Positions 41,883-50,818 are shown, numbered from the stretch's first letter. The stretch: DNA of 64,000 nucleotides from Mycolicibacterium holsaticum DSM 44478 = JCM 12374 (GCF_019645835.1 NZ_CP080998.1:434001-498000); one strand, 5' to 3'. A program made the numbers and translations. The notes: generated by a model not told the origin, from the letters alone.

Positions 41883-42303
41883 CTACTTGATCTGGGGGTC
41901 GGGCGGGTTCTCGGCTTCCCGGCCGCTGGCGGCGTCGCGGATGTGGTCGACCATCGCAGCGCCCATTCCCATCGTCTTCTGCACGATCGGATTGGCGGGG
42001 GTGTCCGGGTGTGGGCGCGTCGGCGCCACCTTCTTGGCCGCTTCCAGTTTGTCGCCGAGCTTTTCGCGATCTTCGCGGCTCACCGCGGCCTCGAACTTCG
42101 GCCACACCACCTCCTGCTCGTAACGGATGTGCTCACGTCCGAGCTTGACGAACTCCTGCAGCGCCTGGTGGTAGTCCTGCTGACCGGGCTTGCCGTCCTC
42201 GAGGCGTTGCAGAAGTTCCTTGCCGGCCTGCTCCTGGTCGACCGCCTTGTCGGCAAGTTCGTCACCGTCTTCCAGCGCGTCGCAGAAACGTCAGTGCGTC
42301 CAT
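41883..42303 (-). pseudogene. Hemerythrin-domain gene with internal deletion and frameshift
   Basis: Reading backwards from ATG 42303 (with AGAGG upstream) the frame gives MDALTFLR, the usual start of mycobacterial hemerythrin-like proteins, then stops at codon 14. From 42286 downwards another frame gives LADKAVDQEQAGKELLQRL, REHIRYEQEVVWPKFEA and APTRPHPDTPANP, the usual C-terminal two thirds. The stretch between, with the first metal-binding helices (about 60 residues in relatives), is missing and the reading frame is shifted. A 75-residue protein from GTG 42110 could still be made. Confidence 0.7.
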
Positions 42304-42410
42304 CTTTTGCCTCTTGCCTTTCGAGAGTCACAGTCCGCTGCGCATACCCGGGGCCAGGCGGTTGAAACAGCCCCGCGGCGGGTAGTTCGACCGATGAGGA
42401 AAGGACTTCG

Positions 42411-42563
42411 ATGCCGCGCGGAAAAGGGATTTACGACGACGAAGGCGCCGACGAGCCCAAGGGCGGTCGGCCAGGCCCGAAAGACGAAGGCGGCGAAGGC
42501 GGTATGGCTACTCGCGAAAACGCGCCGGACGTCGCCGAATCCGGTGAGGAACCCACCGCCTGA
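42411..42563 (+). CDS. Small acidic protein
   Basis: A 50-residue frame starting at ATG 42411 with AGGAAAGGA upstream. It begins MPRGKGIYDDEGADEPKGG and is rich in Asp, Glu, Gly and Pro, so likely disordered. The good ribosome-binding site and fitting spacing to the next gene support a real gene. Function unknown. Confidence 0.55.
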   Translation: MPRGKGIYDDEGADEPKGGRPGPKDEGGEGGMATRENAPDVAESGEEPTA

Positions 42564-42569
42564 GCGTCG

Positions 42570-43241
42570 TCACTGCGCGTCGCGGCCCTGGCGGCTACGC
42601 CGGTAGGCCGCGCGCCGAAACTCCCCGAGCCAGCGGGGAAGCAGCGTGACGTCGGGGTCGCTGTGCATCGTGGGATCGAACGCGACGTCGTCGCTGCTCG
42701 GGTCGGCGTGCCGAAGCGTCAGCCGTGCCAGCGGCCTGAACTCGCCGGTGCCCGCGGCCTGGTCGATATCGAAAACCAGTCCGTCCGAATCGATTTGCTC
42801 ACTGATCGTGTCCAGCGACAAGCCACGCCCTTCGAACTCGGTGGTTAGACGTGCCCGCACCCACCACGCCGAATCCTGGTATTGCAGCGGCATCAGGCTC
42901 GAAAACGTCGCGCCCTGCCACGCGGTCACCGGCGAGAGCACGATGCGGCTGTTGGCCACGGTCGAGGCCAACAGCACATCCCACGGCCCGCAACCGCGCA
43001 GATCCTGCGGCGGCGGCATCCGCCACGCCAGGCCCGCGACGTCGGGCAGCGCGCCGGGCAAACCGACGCCCTTGGACACCCTGCCGATCACGTCGCACGA
43101 TGTCATCGGCAGGCCCTCGCCCTCCGGGGCGATTCGCTCGAGAAGACCCTCGGCCATCACGCCGTTGGGGTGGAACAACCGGCGGCCGCGAAGGGCCGCC
43201 CCGAGCCGGACCGGTAACGCGGCGATGTCAGAAGTACGCAC
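42570..43241 (-). CDS. Conserved protein of unknown function
   Basis: A 223-residue protein. The segment RLFHPNGVMAEGLLERIA, followed by RVSKGVGLPGALPDVAGLAW and DVLLAST, faintly resembles the beta-barrel core of catalase-like proteins, but there is no heme Tyr motif. It overlaps nothing and is convergent with the small acidic gene. Related proteins may be annotated as phosphodiesterases, which I cannot support from sequence. Confidence 0.5.
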   Translation of the reverse strand: MRTSDIAALPVRLGAALRGRRLFHPNGVMAEGLLERIAPEGEGLPMTSCDVIGRVSKGVGLPGALPDVAGLAWRMPPPQDLRGCGPWDVLLASTVANSRIVLSPVTAWQGATFSSLMPLQYQDSAWWVRARLTTEFEGRGLSLDTISEQIDSDGLVFDIDQAAGTGEFRPLARLTLRHADPSSDDVAFDPTMHSDPDVTLLPRWLGEFRRAAYRRSRQGRDAQ

Positions 43242-43357
43242 GCAGATGGTGTGCCCGCGCGGTGCGGGGACAAAACCGGGTTTTAACCGGCCCCAGACAG
43301 GGCATTAATTCACCGCTAGTGCTGCGACGCCGCAGCGAACTTTGTCGAAAGGCCGAT

Positions 43358-44047
43358 GTGACTACCGCGTACACCGACCTGAGTAGCCCGGTCGTCGCCG
43401 AGGGTGTCTACGCCCCGCAAGAGGACTCCCAACTGCTCATTGATGTCATGGAGAAAACCGGCCTGGCGCTGGGGCAGCGGGTCGCCGACCTGTGCACCGG
43501 CTCGGGGGTGGCAGCCATCGCGGCCTGCGAGCAGGACGCTCAGGTGGTCACCGCCTTCGATATCTGTCCGCGTGCGGTGCATTGCGCGCGCACCAACGCT
43601 GCAGCCGCGGGCGTCGACGTCGACGTGCACCTGGGCTCGTGGGCGCGTGCGGTCGAGTTCGGGCCGTATGACCTGGTGATCTGCAATCCGCCGTACGTGC
43701 CGCACGACCCGAGCCTCGACGGCGCGGTGCCGTCACACGTCGGGCCGGCCAGGGCCTGGGATGCCGGTTTCGACGGGCGCCTTGTCCTGGATCCGCTGTG
43801 CGCGGCGGTGCCTGCGCTGCTCGCCGACGGTGGTTCGTTCCTGGTCGTGCAGTCGGAGTTCGCCAGCCCGCGCCAGACGCTGGGTGCGCTGGCAGCCGCC
43901 GGCCTGGATGCCGAAATCGTCGCCTACCAATGGATTCCGTTTGGTCCCGTGCTCACGTCACGGGCCGAATGGTTGGAGCACACCGGCCGCCTCGACCCGG
44001 GTCGCCGTGAAGAGGAGCTCGTCGTCATCCGGGCTGACAAGCCATGA
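43358..44047 (+). CDS. HemK-like methyltransferase
   Basis: A 229-residue SAM methyltransferase with the catalytic motif LVICNPPYVPHD, as in PrmC/HemK N5-glutamine methyltransferases, and the SAM loop VADLCTGSGVAAIAA. It lacks the N-terminal domain of PrmC, so the target may be something other than release factors. GTG 43358 follows GAAAGG. Its stop overlaps the start of the CDSGH-type gene (ATGA), so the pair is coupled. Confidence 0.8.
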   Translation: MTTAYTDLSSPVVAEGVYAPQEDSQLLIDVMEKTGLALGQRVADLCTGSGVAAIAACEQDAQVVTAFDICPRAVHCARTNAAAAGVDVDVHLGSWARAVEFGPYDLVICNPPYVPHDPSLDGAVPSHVGPARAWDAGFDGRLVLDPLCAAVPALLADGGSFLVVQSEFASPRQTLGALAAAGLDAEIVAYQWIPFGPVLTSRAEWLEHTGRLDPGRREEELVVIRADKP

Positions 44048-44274
44048 GCGACGCGCAGCCGCGCACGGTGCGGATCGTGCCATCAGGTCCGGTGCTGGTG
44101 CAGGGCCCGGTGCGCATCGAGATGCCCGACGGCAGCGTGGTGGAATCCGACCGGTTCATGGTCGCGATCTGTGCGTGCAAGCGCAGCAAGAACTACCCGC
44201 TGTGCGACACCAGCCACCGGTGCCGGCGCCGCGCCGAGTCGCCCACCAAGTCGTCAGACAAGCGGTCGGCGTAG
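44044..44274 (+). CDS. CDGSH-type iron-sulfur protein
   Basis: A 76-residue protein with a single CDGSH-like zinc-finger-type motif holding a 2Fe-2S cluster: Cys43, Cys45, Cys54 and His58 in ICACKRSKNYPLCDTSH. It overlaps the methyltransferase gene at its start and runs 21 bases into the convergent diiron-type gene at its end. Confidence 0.85.
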   Translation: MSDAQPRTVRIVPSGPVLVQGPVRIEMPDGSVVESDRFMVAICACKRSKNYPLCDTSHRCRRRAESPTKSSDKRSA

Positions 44275-45282
44275 CGACGAACGGTCATCGGTCCAGCACT
44301 CCATCAGGTGGTTGGCCAGCCGTTCCTCCACGACCTCGCATGCCCGCATCCCGAACACGACATCGCGTTCCAGCTGTGGTTCGCCGGCGACGAGATCGCC
44401 GACCACGTCGGTGCGCACCACCTGCTCGTGAACGGCATCGGCCACCACGTGCTCCTGGTAGAAAGCCACACACGGTTCGGGAGCGCCCATCCGCTCGAGG
44501 GCCTGCACCAGCCGTCGCGAACCCGGTGAAGACGTGATCTCCGTGGCCGCGAAATGCCCGATCGTCGCCCCGCGTAGTTCGCGGTGCAACCCGAACAGCG
44601 ACATCAGGTTGACTGCGGCCAGGGCTTCGGCCGAAACCGTGTCGAGGTAACCGAGGTACGCCCGGTCCAGACCCGCGGCATCCATCAGCTCGGCGTACAG
44701 GTGCTGATGGACGTGATCGCCACGGCCGCCGCCGAATTCGTCGAATTCGACCGCGACGAAGGCCGCCTTGGCGTGGCCGGCCAGCCGGGGGATCGCCCAT
44801 GCGTGCGGATCGCCCTCTTTGAGGTGGTAGACCGAGCGGTGCACGAAGTACTCCTGCATCTGCTCCCAGGTGCCCTTGTCGCGCAGGTAGTAGGACGGGC
44901 CGTCACCGTCGACCGGTTCGACCGACAGCTTGTCCATCTCGGCCGCGGCGGTGTCGTCGGCCGAAATGGGGCCGACGTCCTGGCGCACCGCGCCGAGGAA
45001 CGCCTCTTCGAGGCGGCCACGCAGATGTAGCAGCGAGGGATTCCACTCCCAACGCGGGCTGACCCCGGCGAAGCCGCGGTAGTGCAACTCGTAGCAGACA
45101 TACAGTGCCAGTTGCATGTCCAGCCCGTACGGTGCGGCCTCGGCGACCGGCACGTCGATCGGCCGCACGTGCAGCGCGGGCCGGTCCCGGCGCAGCAGGT
45201 CGATGATCGTGGCGGACAGCGGCCCGACGGCCTGGGGCAGCGCAGGTTCGACAAAGACCGAAGGCATGGAAGACGTGGTCAC
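44254..45282 (-). CDS. Heme-oxygenase-like diiron (iron-containing redox) protein
   Basis: A 342-residue protein of the heme-oxygenase-like diiron group, often named 'iron-containing redox enzyme'. Ligand-like residues are ELHYRGFAGV, AFVAVEFDEFGGGRGDHVHQHLYAELM, and FYQEHVVADAVHEQVVRTD (E-x-H pattern at the C-terminus). GTG 45282 has GAAAGG upstream; the open frame extends to a TTG at 45315. The pairing with a CDGSH protein suggests an iron-dependent oxidation. Confidence 0.8.
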   Translation of the reverse strand: MTTSSMPSVFVEPALPQAVGPLSATIIDLLRRDRPALHVRPIDVPVAEAAPYGLDMQLALYVCYELHYRGFAGVSPRWEWNPSLLHLRGRLEEAFLGAVRQDVGPISADDTAAAEMDKLSVEPVDGDGPSYYLRDKGTWEQMQEYFVHRSVYHLKEGDPHAWAIPRLAGHAKAAFVAVEFDEFGGGRGDHVHQHLYAELMDAAGLDRAYLGYLDTVSAEALAAVNLMSLFGLHRELRGATIGHFAATEITSSPGSRRLVQALERMGAPEPCVAFYQEHVVADAVHEQVVRTDVVGDLVAGEPQLERDVVFGMRACEVVEERLANHLMECWTDDRSSLRRPLV

Positions 45283-45382
45283 GGCCCTTTCATTCCCCGC
45301 ATCGCCGCCGGTCAAACCCGTTTAAAGACGCAAGTGACCGGGTAGCCGACTTGCACTGGCCGCGGGTCGAGGGGATGGGAAG

Positions 45383-45628
45383 ATGTTCGAGCTGGATGTG
45401 CTTCTGGCGGTCTATTTCTGCGGCTGGGTCGTCGTCACGCTCGGGCTGTACCTTGCAGCAAAGCGGCTGGCTGAACGCGGGACAGCGCCGCCCCCCGCGC
45501 TGGGGGTCAGTGTCATCGGTGGTGCGCTGTGGCCGCTGCTGCTCGTCGGCGTGGTGGAAGCCAGTTCCATCGTCGTGTTGACCAAGGTCGGTGGAAAGAC
45601 GACACCGGAGATCGGCGTGCTCGCATAG
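45383..45628 (+). CDS. Small two-helix membrane protein
   Basis: An 81-residue protein with two membrane helices (LLAVYFCGWVVVTLGLYLAA and GVSVIGGALWPLLLVGVVE). ATG 45383 follows GGGATGGGAAG. The function is unknown. It is divergent from the diiron-type protein gene and 34 bases from the convergent cupin. Confidence 0.6.
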   Translation: MFELDVLLAVYFCGWVVVTLGLYLAAKRLAERGTAPPPALGVSVIGGALWPLLLVGVVEASSIVVLTKVGGKTTPEIGVLA

Positions 45629-45662
45629 GCGTCCCGACTGCTTTTCCCCGGAGCCCGATTCT

Positions 45663-46094
45663 CTAGCGGGGGATGTCATCGGTGGTGAGTGGGTTGTCTC
45701 CGGTGTCGAGCAGGAAGACCGCGAGCAGTTCCGCGGGTTCGGTGGCACTGGCGTTTTCACTGACCGCGTGGTGCGCGCCCGGGGCCTCTCGCCACGTTTC
45801 ACCGGCGTGATAGACCCGCGCCGGCTCGCCGTCGACCTGGCTGCGGATCGCTCCGGAAAGCACGTAGGCCATGATGAACGCCGACTTCGCGTGGTGATGA
45901 GCCGGGCTCTTGGCGCCTGGCGGATAGCTGACCCGCACTGCTTCAAGCGATTTGCCCGCCACATTGGTGGGTTCGTTGAAAACGGTGTCGACCAACACAT
46001 TTGGGTCTGAATTCTGCGATGTCGGCTCTGCGTGGGCCGCAGGCGTGACCATCGCGGCGGCCGTCATTGCGACGATGAATATTCTCAGCGACAC
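45663..46094 (-). CDS. Secreted cupin-domain protein
   Basis: A 143-residue protein with a signal peptide (IFIVAMTAAAMVTPAAHAEP) and a cupin barrel. Metal ligands are in SPAHHHAKSAFIMAYVLSG (three His in a row) and AGETWREAPGAHHAVSEN. It follows the oxidoreductase gene on the same strand with 4 bases between, so it is the last gene of an operon that starts at 47261. Confidence 0.8.
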   Translation of the reverse strand: MSLRIFIVAMTAAAMVTPAAHAEPTSQNSDPNVLVDTVFNEPTNVAGKSLEAVRVSYPPGAKSPAHHHAKSAFIMAYVLSGAIRSQVDGEPARVYHAGETWREAPGAHHAVSENASATEPAELLAVFLLDTGDNPLTTDDIPR

Positions 46095-46098
46095 TGGT

Positions 46099-47019
46099 TC
46101 AGCCTTCGGTTACGCGCAGGATCGTCTTGCCGGGGACACGTTTGGCCGGAGCGAACGCCGCGGGGGCTTCGGCCAATGGCAACACGGCGCTGACCGGCGG
46201 TGTGAGGCGTCCATCGCGTACTCGCGCGGCCAGTTCGGTGAGCTGGGCGCGGTCGGCCTCCACGACGAAGAATACTGTCCGCCCGTCGCGCGGCCGCGTT
46301 TCTGAGGGCTCGGCGACGGTGACCAGTGTGCCGCCCGCGCGTACCAGCGCCGCCGAGCGGGCGAGGACCTCGCCGCCGAGCACGTCGAACACGAGGTCGA
46401 CTTCTCCGGCGTCCTCCAGGTTTTCGGTCTCCAGGTCCAAGAAGGTGTGAACGCCGAGCGCGGCCGCACGGTCCCGATGTGCGCCGCGGCCGGTGCCGAT
46501 GACGCGGGCGCCGACCTCACGCGCGAGCTGCACCGCGACCGACCCGACGGCACCGGCCGCGCCGTGGATCAGGACCGTTTGCCCGGTGGCGAGGCGGCCG
46601 TGATCGAACAGGCCCTGCCAGGCGGTCAAACCCGAGATCGGCAAGGCGGCGGCCATGGTGTGGTCGATGTCGATCGGCAGCGGTGCGAGGTTGCGGGCTT
46701 CCACCGCGGTGTACTCGGCCAGCGAGCCGTTGCGGGCCCAGTCGGCCAGCCCGAACACCCGCTGCCCGATGCTCAGACCGGTGGTGCCGTATCCCAACTC
46801 GACCACGACGCCCGATAACTCGTGGCCGGGCACGCTGGGGGTGCGGTCGCGGCCCGCGCGGTCGATCCACGTGTGCGGCCAGTCAAGCTCACCGGGCGTG
46901 AAGCCTGCGGCGTGCACCTGAACGACGACGTCGTTCTCGCCGGTCTGGGGATAGGGCAGGTCGGTCAGCGACAGGCCGGCGACTCCGGCGTCACGATCTG
47001 AAACAGCGATGGCTCGCAT
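46099..47019 (-). CDS. Zinc-independent NADPH:quinone-oxidoreductase-like protein
   Basis: A 306-residue medium-chain reductase. It has PSVPGHELSGVVVELG, the coenzyme loop VLIHGAAGAVGSVAVQLA, and FDVLGGEVLARS. The zinc ligands of alcohol dehydrogenases are missing, which fits the quinone-reductase branch. The ATG at 47019 overlaps the end of the 80-residue gene before it. Confidence 0.85.
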   Translation of the reverse strand: MRAIAVSDRDAGVAGLSLTDLPYPQTGENDVVVQVHAAGFTPGELDWPHTWIDRAGRDRTPSVPGHELSGVVVELGYGTTGLSIGQRVFGLADWARNGSLAEYTAVEARNLAPLPIDIDHTMAAALPISGLTAWQGLFDHGRLATGQTVLIHGAAGAVGSVAVQLAREVGARVIGTGRGAHRDRAAALGVHTFLDLETENLEDAGEVDLVFDVLGGEVLARSAALVRAGGTLVTVAEPSETRPRDGRTVFFVVEADRAQLTELAARVRDGRLTPPVSAVLPLAEAPAAFAPAKRVPGKTILRVTEG

Positions 47020-47261
47020 CAGACGTCCTTCCTAGGGTTGTTGGTTGCCAGGTCCGCAGGGGGTTGCGGACGTGCGCTGACGAGCTCCAGCCCCAGGTCA
47101 CGGACCCGGTCGAGGAGTCCGTGCAGTTGTGACTGGTCCCGGATCAGACCCGTGAACACGGTTTCTGTCGCGCTGGTCTCAAGACGCATTCCTTCGAATG
47201 CGGACTCGAGGCGCTCGGTGGGCCCGCCGCGAATGCAGATCCAGTACATCGTGGGTTGCAT
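47019..47261 (-). CDS. Small protein of unknown function, paralogue of the gene at 50906
   Basis: An 80-residue protein starting at ATG 47261, with GGAGG four bases upstream. It reads MYWICIRGGPTERLESAFEG, then VFTGLIRDQSQLHGLLDRVRDLGLELVS. The protein at 50906 has the same plan (YEICVRGRLTERLSTALGG, VFTGEITCQSQLYGLLERLR), so they are paralogues. It heads the operon that includes the quinone reductase and the cupin, 45 bases downstream of operator A. The fold and function are unknown. Confidence 0.75.
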   Translation of the reverse strand: MQPTMYWICIRGGPTERLESAFEGMRLETSATETVFTGLIRDQSQLHGLLDRVRDLGLELVSARPQPPADLATNNPRKDV

Positions 47262-47306
47262 CGATCCTCCGCTCGCCATCTGCTGCAGAGAGCATGTACG
47301 GCGGTG

Positions 47307-47347
47307 GGGTGAGGTGTCATCACCCGACGGCTGATTCACCCGGGTGA
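47307..47347 (-). promoter_or_regulatory. Composite operator A
   Basis: On the reverse strand this reads TCACCCGGGTGA (47336-47347), a 10-base gap, then GGGTGA-N7-TCACCC (47307-47325). It lies 45 bases before the start of the 80-residue gene. This stretch of 360 bases between the divergent genes (47262-47621) otherwise holds only operator B. Confidence 0.8.
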
Positions 47348-47487
47348 GGAGCCCGGCCGGTGGGGCAGCGGCCCGCGGTCTCGGCCTCAGACTCACGCGC
47401 GGGATCGCCAAGCGCGTCCCCTGCCTGTGTGACCGAGAGTACGGGTCGGCGAGAAACCGTGCCACAGAGCACTTCTCGCCTGATCCC

Positions 47488-47529
47488 TCACCCGGGTGAA
47501 TTCGGCGCCCGGATGACGACAACTCACCC
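47488..47529 (+). promoter_or_regulatory. Composite operator B
   Basis: TCACCCGGGTGA (47488-47499), 11 bases, then GGATGA-N7-TCACCC (47511-47529). It is upstream of the DUF417 gene by 92 bases and matches operator A in design with one changed base in the third half-site. Confidence 0.8.
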
Positions 47530-47621
47530 GGCGCGGCCAGATAGTGGTCGCTGATCCACGCCGCCATGGACTGAATCGTTGACAGAGCCCACGGCGACAT
47601 CGAGACACGAACGGAGACCCC

Positions 47622-48152
47622 ATGTCACGCAACCTGGGCACCGGCACGATGGCCGACGCGTCCACCGGCTCCCGGACCACGACGATCGCGGCGCTGGTCG
47701 CCCGTTATTGCCTGGTCATCGTCATCGCCTGGTTCGGCCTGATGAAATTCACCTACTACGAATCCCACGGCATCTCGCCACTGGTCGCCAACAGCCCCTT
47801 CATGAGCTGGATCTACGACATCATCTCGATCAGCGCCTTCGGTCGGCTCCTGGGACCGGTGGAGCTGATCACCGCGGCGCTGCTCGCCGTCAAACCCTGG
47901 TACCCCAAGGCATCGGTACTCGGCGGCCTGATCGCATCGCTGTTCTTCTTGACCACCCTGAGCACCATGATCACCACCCCCGGCATCGGTGAAGCGTCCG
48001 CAGGCGGCTTCCCTATCCTGTCGGCCAACGGCCAGTTCCTGATGAAAGACATCGCACTGTTCGGCCTGTCGCTGTGGTTGCTCGCCGACGCGTTCGAGGC
48101 AGCACGCCGACAGAAAACCACCACCGCCGAACATGCCGGCATCTCCCGCTGA
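47622..48152 (+). CDS. DUF417 membrane protein (RclC/YkgB-like)
   Basis: A 176-residue protein with four hydrophobic helices of the DUF417 family. Landmarks are YCLVIVIAWFGLMKFTYYES, ISPLVANSPFMSW and PVELITAALLA. In E. coli, RclC (YkgB) belongs to a reactive-chlorine resistance operon with a flavin reductase, RclA. Here too a flavin-dependent disulfide-type reductase gene follows 72 bases downstream. The ATG at 47622 is preceded by a GGAGA site. Confidence 0.75.
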   Translation: MSRNLGTGTMADASTGSRTTTIAALVARYCLVIVIAWFGLMKFTYYESHGISPLVANSPFMSWIYDIISISAFGRLLGPVELITAALLAVKPWYPKASVLGGLIASLFFLTTLSTMITTPGIGEASAGGFPILSANGQFLMKDIALFGLSLWLLADAFEAARRQKTTTAEHAGISR

Positions 48153-48224
48153 TGCCGCGTACGACGAAGAGGACGGCGTCCATGCGCTCCTCCTGCCGCA
48201 CACAAGGGCAGCGCAGGGCCTGAC

Positions 48225-49634
48225 ATGACACCGTCAGCGTCAGACCATTACGACCTCATCGTCGTCGGTGGCGGCTCCGGTGGATATGTCGCGGCTATCC
48301 GCGCCGCCCAACTCGGCATGACCGTCGGGATAGTGGAGGAGCGCTACTGGGGCGGGGTCTGTCTCAACACCGGGTGTGTCCCGTCAAAAGCGCTGCTGCG
48401 CAACGCCGAAATCGCCGCCATCGTCACCCAGCAGCCCGCCCTCTTCGGCATTTCCGGTCACATCAGCCTCGACTATGCGCGCGCCGTTTCACGCAGCCGC
48501 GAAGTCGCCGAGGCCCGGGTCCGCGGAGTGCACTTCCTGATGCGCAAGAACAACATCACCGAGATCGACGGCCACGGCCGTTTCATCAGCCCGCACCGGA
48601 TCGAAATAGACCTGCGTGACGGAGGCAAAAGGGTCCTGAGCTTCGACCACGCTGTCATCGCGACGGGGTCACGCGTGCGGATGCTGCCCGGCGTTGTCCT
48701 CAGCGACAACATCGTCACCTATGAACAGCAGATTCTGCGCGCCGATCTGCCCGAGTCCATCGTGATCATCGGCGCGGGTGGCATCGGTATGGAGTTCGCC
48801 TACATCCTGCACAGTTACGGCGTACGCGTCGAGATCCTGGAATTCGCCGACCGCGCCCTTCCCAACGAGGACGCCGCTGTGTCAGCTGAGCTACAGCGGC
48901 ACTTTCGGCGGCGCGGGATAACCATTCACACGTCCACCCGTGTGGCCACCGTCACCGACCACGGTGAGTGCGTCACCGTCAGCTACACCGGCGTTGACGG
49001 CACGTACGCCACCACCAAGGCTGCGCGGGCGTTCATCTGTATCGGGTTCTGTCCCAACGTCGAAGGAATCGGTCTCGATGTCGCTGGAGTGCGTGTCACC
49101 GCGGCCGGCGCTGTCGACATCGACGACTACATGCGTACGTCCGCCCCGCATATCTACGCCGTCGGCGACGTGACCGCCAAAGTGCAACTCGCCCACGTCG
49201 CGTCCGCACAAGGCGTGGTGGCCGCCGAAACCATCGGCAACGTGCAGACAATGCCCTTGGACTACCCGATGATGCCGCGAGTGACGTTCTGCCAGCCGCA
49301 AGTCGCCAGCTTCGGGCTCACCGAAGAGCAGGCCCGTGCGGCAGGTCACCGCATCCGGGTCGCCACTTTCCCGATGCGGGCCAGCGCCAAAGCGCACGGC
49401 CTCGGAGAGCGCGGCGGTTTCATCAAGATGATCGCCGACGACGAACACGGTGAGCTGCTGGGCGCGCATCTGGTGGGCAGCGAGGTCAGTGAACTCCTCC
49501 CCGAGTTGACGCTGGCCCGGCTGTGGGATCTCACCGTCACCGAACTGGCACGAAACGTACACACCCATCCCACCCTCGGTGAAGGGCTCCAGGAATGCTT
49601 CCACGCCCTGACCGAGGGGGCCATCAACCTGTAG
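48225..49634 (+). CDS. Lipoamide-dehydrogenase-like FAD/NAD flavoprotein
   Basis: A 469-residue pyridine nucleotide-disulfide oxidoreductase. The N-terminal FAD loop is LIVVGGGSGGYVAAIRA; the redox disulfide pair is Cys46 and Cys51 (GGVCLNTGCVPSK); the NAD loop is IVIIGAGGIGMEFAYIL; and the dimer-domain catalytic His is in THPTLGEGLQE, with Glu five residues later. All features of an active lipoamide or mercuric-type reductase are present. No partner E2/E3 genes lie nearby, so a detoxifying role with the DUF417 protein is more likely. Confidence 0.85.
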   Translation: MTPSASDHYDLIVVGGGSGGYVAAIRAAQLGMTVGIVEERYWGGVCLNTGCVPSKALLRNAEIAAIVTQQPALFGISGHISLDYARAVSRSREVAEARVRGVHFLMRKNNITEIDGHGRFISPHRIEIDLRDGGKRVLSFDHAVIATGSRVRMLPGVVLSDNIVTYEQQILRADLPESIVIIGAGGIGMEFAYILHSYGVRVEILEFADRALPNEDAAVSAELQRHFRRRGITIHTSTRVATVTDHGECVTVSYTGVDGTYATTKAARAFICIGFCPNVEGIGLDVAGVRVTAAGAVDIDDYMRTSAPHIYAVGDVTAKVQLAHVASAQGVVAAETIGNVQTMPLDYPMMPRVTFCQPQVASFGLTEEQARAAGHRIRVATFPMRASAKAHGLGERGGFIKMIADDEHGELLGAHLVGSEVSELLPELTLARLWDLTVTELARNVHTHPTLGEGLQECFHALTEGAINL

Positions 49635-49677
49635 GGCGACCTCGGCACGCGATCAGACAGCGAATCAAGGAGGAGCT

Positions 49678-49749
49678 GTGTCACCGGTAAACGACAACAA
49701 CCCGGAGCAACCAAAACCGTTGATCGCATTGGCGGCTCGGCATGGTTGA
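49678..49749 (+). CDS. Tiny leader-like open reading frame
   Basis: A 23-codon frame (VSPVNDNNPEQPKPLIALAA, then RHG) from GTG 49678, with a strong AAGGAGGAGCT site just upstream. Its stop overlaps by 8 bases the start of the acetyltransferase gene. This strong site is better placed for the tiny frame than for the next gene. It may couple translation or make a small peptide. Confidence 0.4.
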   Translation: MSPVNDNNPEQPKPLIALAARHG

Positions 49750-50350
49750 GCATCGTCACGTCGACATCGACCCCGTGTCACGACATATACGGACCCGCCG
49801 ACTGCTGCTGCGGCCATGGCGCCTTGACGACGATATCGCCGCGTGCGCAATATATGGCGTCGACGAGGTAGCCCGCTGGTTGTGCCCGGCACTGCCCGGC
49901 CCGGTCGATCGCGGCGACATGCGACGCATGTTGAGCGCCTGGATGGCAGAAAGCGACGCGGCCGGGCTGCCGTTGGGTCGGTGGGCGATCACCGACAAGC
50001 GATCTGGACAGGTGCTCGGGGGAGTGGCGCTGCTGCCGCTGCCACCGGGCTGTAGCGACCTCGAGATCGGTTGGCAGATCGCCCCGGCGATGTGGGGTCA
50101 TGGGTACGGCGCGGAGGCCGGTCACGCAGTCGCACACCAGGCGTTTGAAAACGCCGGCCTCAGTGAGGTGTTCGCGGTCGTGCGGCCCGACAATCGCCGT
50201 GCGGTGGCCACGGCACGGCGCGTGGGGATGGAATGGGTCGGCGAAACCACCAAGTACTACGGGTTATCCCTGCACGTCTATCGACTGAGGAAGGCGGATC
50301 TGGATCTTCCGGAGCCGGCCTGCGCCGATGTCACGGAGCCGACAACGTAG
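49742..50350 (+). CDS. GNAT acetyltransferase
   Basis: A 202-residue protein with the RimJ-like GNAT fold: IRTRRLLLRPWRLDDDIAAC at the start, and the acetyl-CoA loop IGWQIAPAMWGHGYGAEAG, then VRPDNRRAVATARRVGMEWV. ATG 49742 overlaps the tiny frame before it. The substrate is unknown. Confidence 0.82.
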   Translation: MVEHRHVDIDPVSRHIRTRRLLLRPWRLDDDIAACAIYGVDEVARWLCPALPGPVDRGDMRRMLSAWMAESDAAGLPLGRWAITDKRSGQVLGGVALLPLPPGCSDLEIGWQIAPAMWGHGYGAEAGHAVAHQAFENAGLSEVFAVVRPDNRRAVATARRVGMEWVGETTKYYGLSLHVYRLRKADLDLPEPACADVTEPTT

Positions 50351-50356
50351 CCCGGG

Positions 50357-50818
50357 TCACCGCAACGATGTTGCGATGTTGACCTCCGAGGTCAAGGTCT
50401 GGTGAACAGGGCAACGTTCGGCGATGCGGAGCAGCCGTTGTCGTTGCTCGTCGTCCAGGGCGCCGACGAGTTCGATATCCCGATCGATATGGTCGATCAG
50501 TCCGGTGGTGGTTTCGCATTCCGCACAGTCTTTGGCGTGGATACGGCTGTGCCGCAACGTCACGCGAACTTGTTCAAGTGGCCAGCCCTTGCGGGCGGCG
50601 TACATGCGGACCGTCATCGACGTACATGCGCCGAGCGCGGCCAACAATAGATCGTAGGGTGTCGGACCCGCGTCGTCGCCGATCGGGCGCGGCTCGTCAG
50701 CGAAAATCCGGTGGTGTCCGGCGTCGATCTGCTGTGTGTAGGTGCCAGATCCGGCTTCTGCGACGGTCACGGTGCCCTCGGACTGCGCTGTGTCAGAGCC
50801 GTTCTCGTGTGTTGCCAT
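50357..50818 (-). CDS. OsmC-family peroxidase-like protein
   Basis: A 153-residue OsmC-type protein with Cys65 ([13 protein letters not shown]) and Cys136 ([10 protein letters not shown]) at the family positions. Two further cysteines (DCAEC, residues 98 and 101) are unusual. The general layout [15 protein letters not shown] fits thiol-dependent reduction of hydroperoxides. ATG 50818 has AGGGAG at good spacing; ATG 50824 is too close. It is the last gene in the operon from 52669. Confidence 0.82.
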   Translation of the reverse strand: MATHENGSDTAQSEGTVTVAEAGSGTYTQQIDAGHHRIFADEPRPIGDDAGPTPYDLLLAALGACTSMTVRMYAARKGWPLEQVRVTLRHSRIHAKDCAECETTTGLIDHIDRDIELVGALDDEQRQRLLRIAERCPVHQTLTSEVNIATSLR

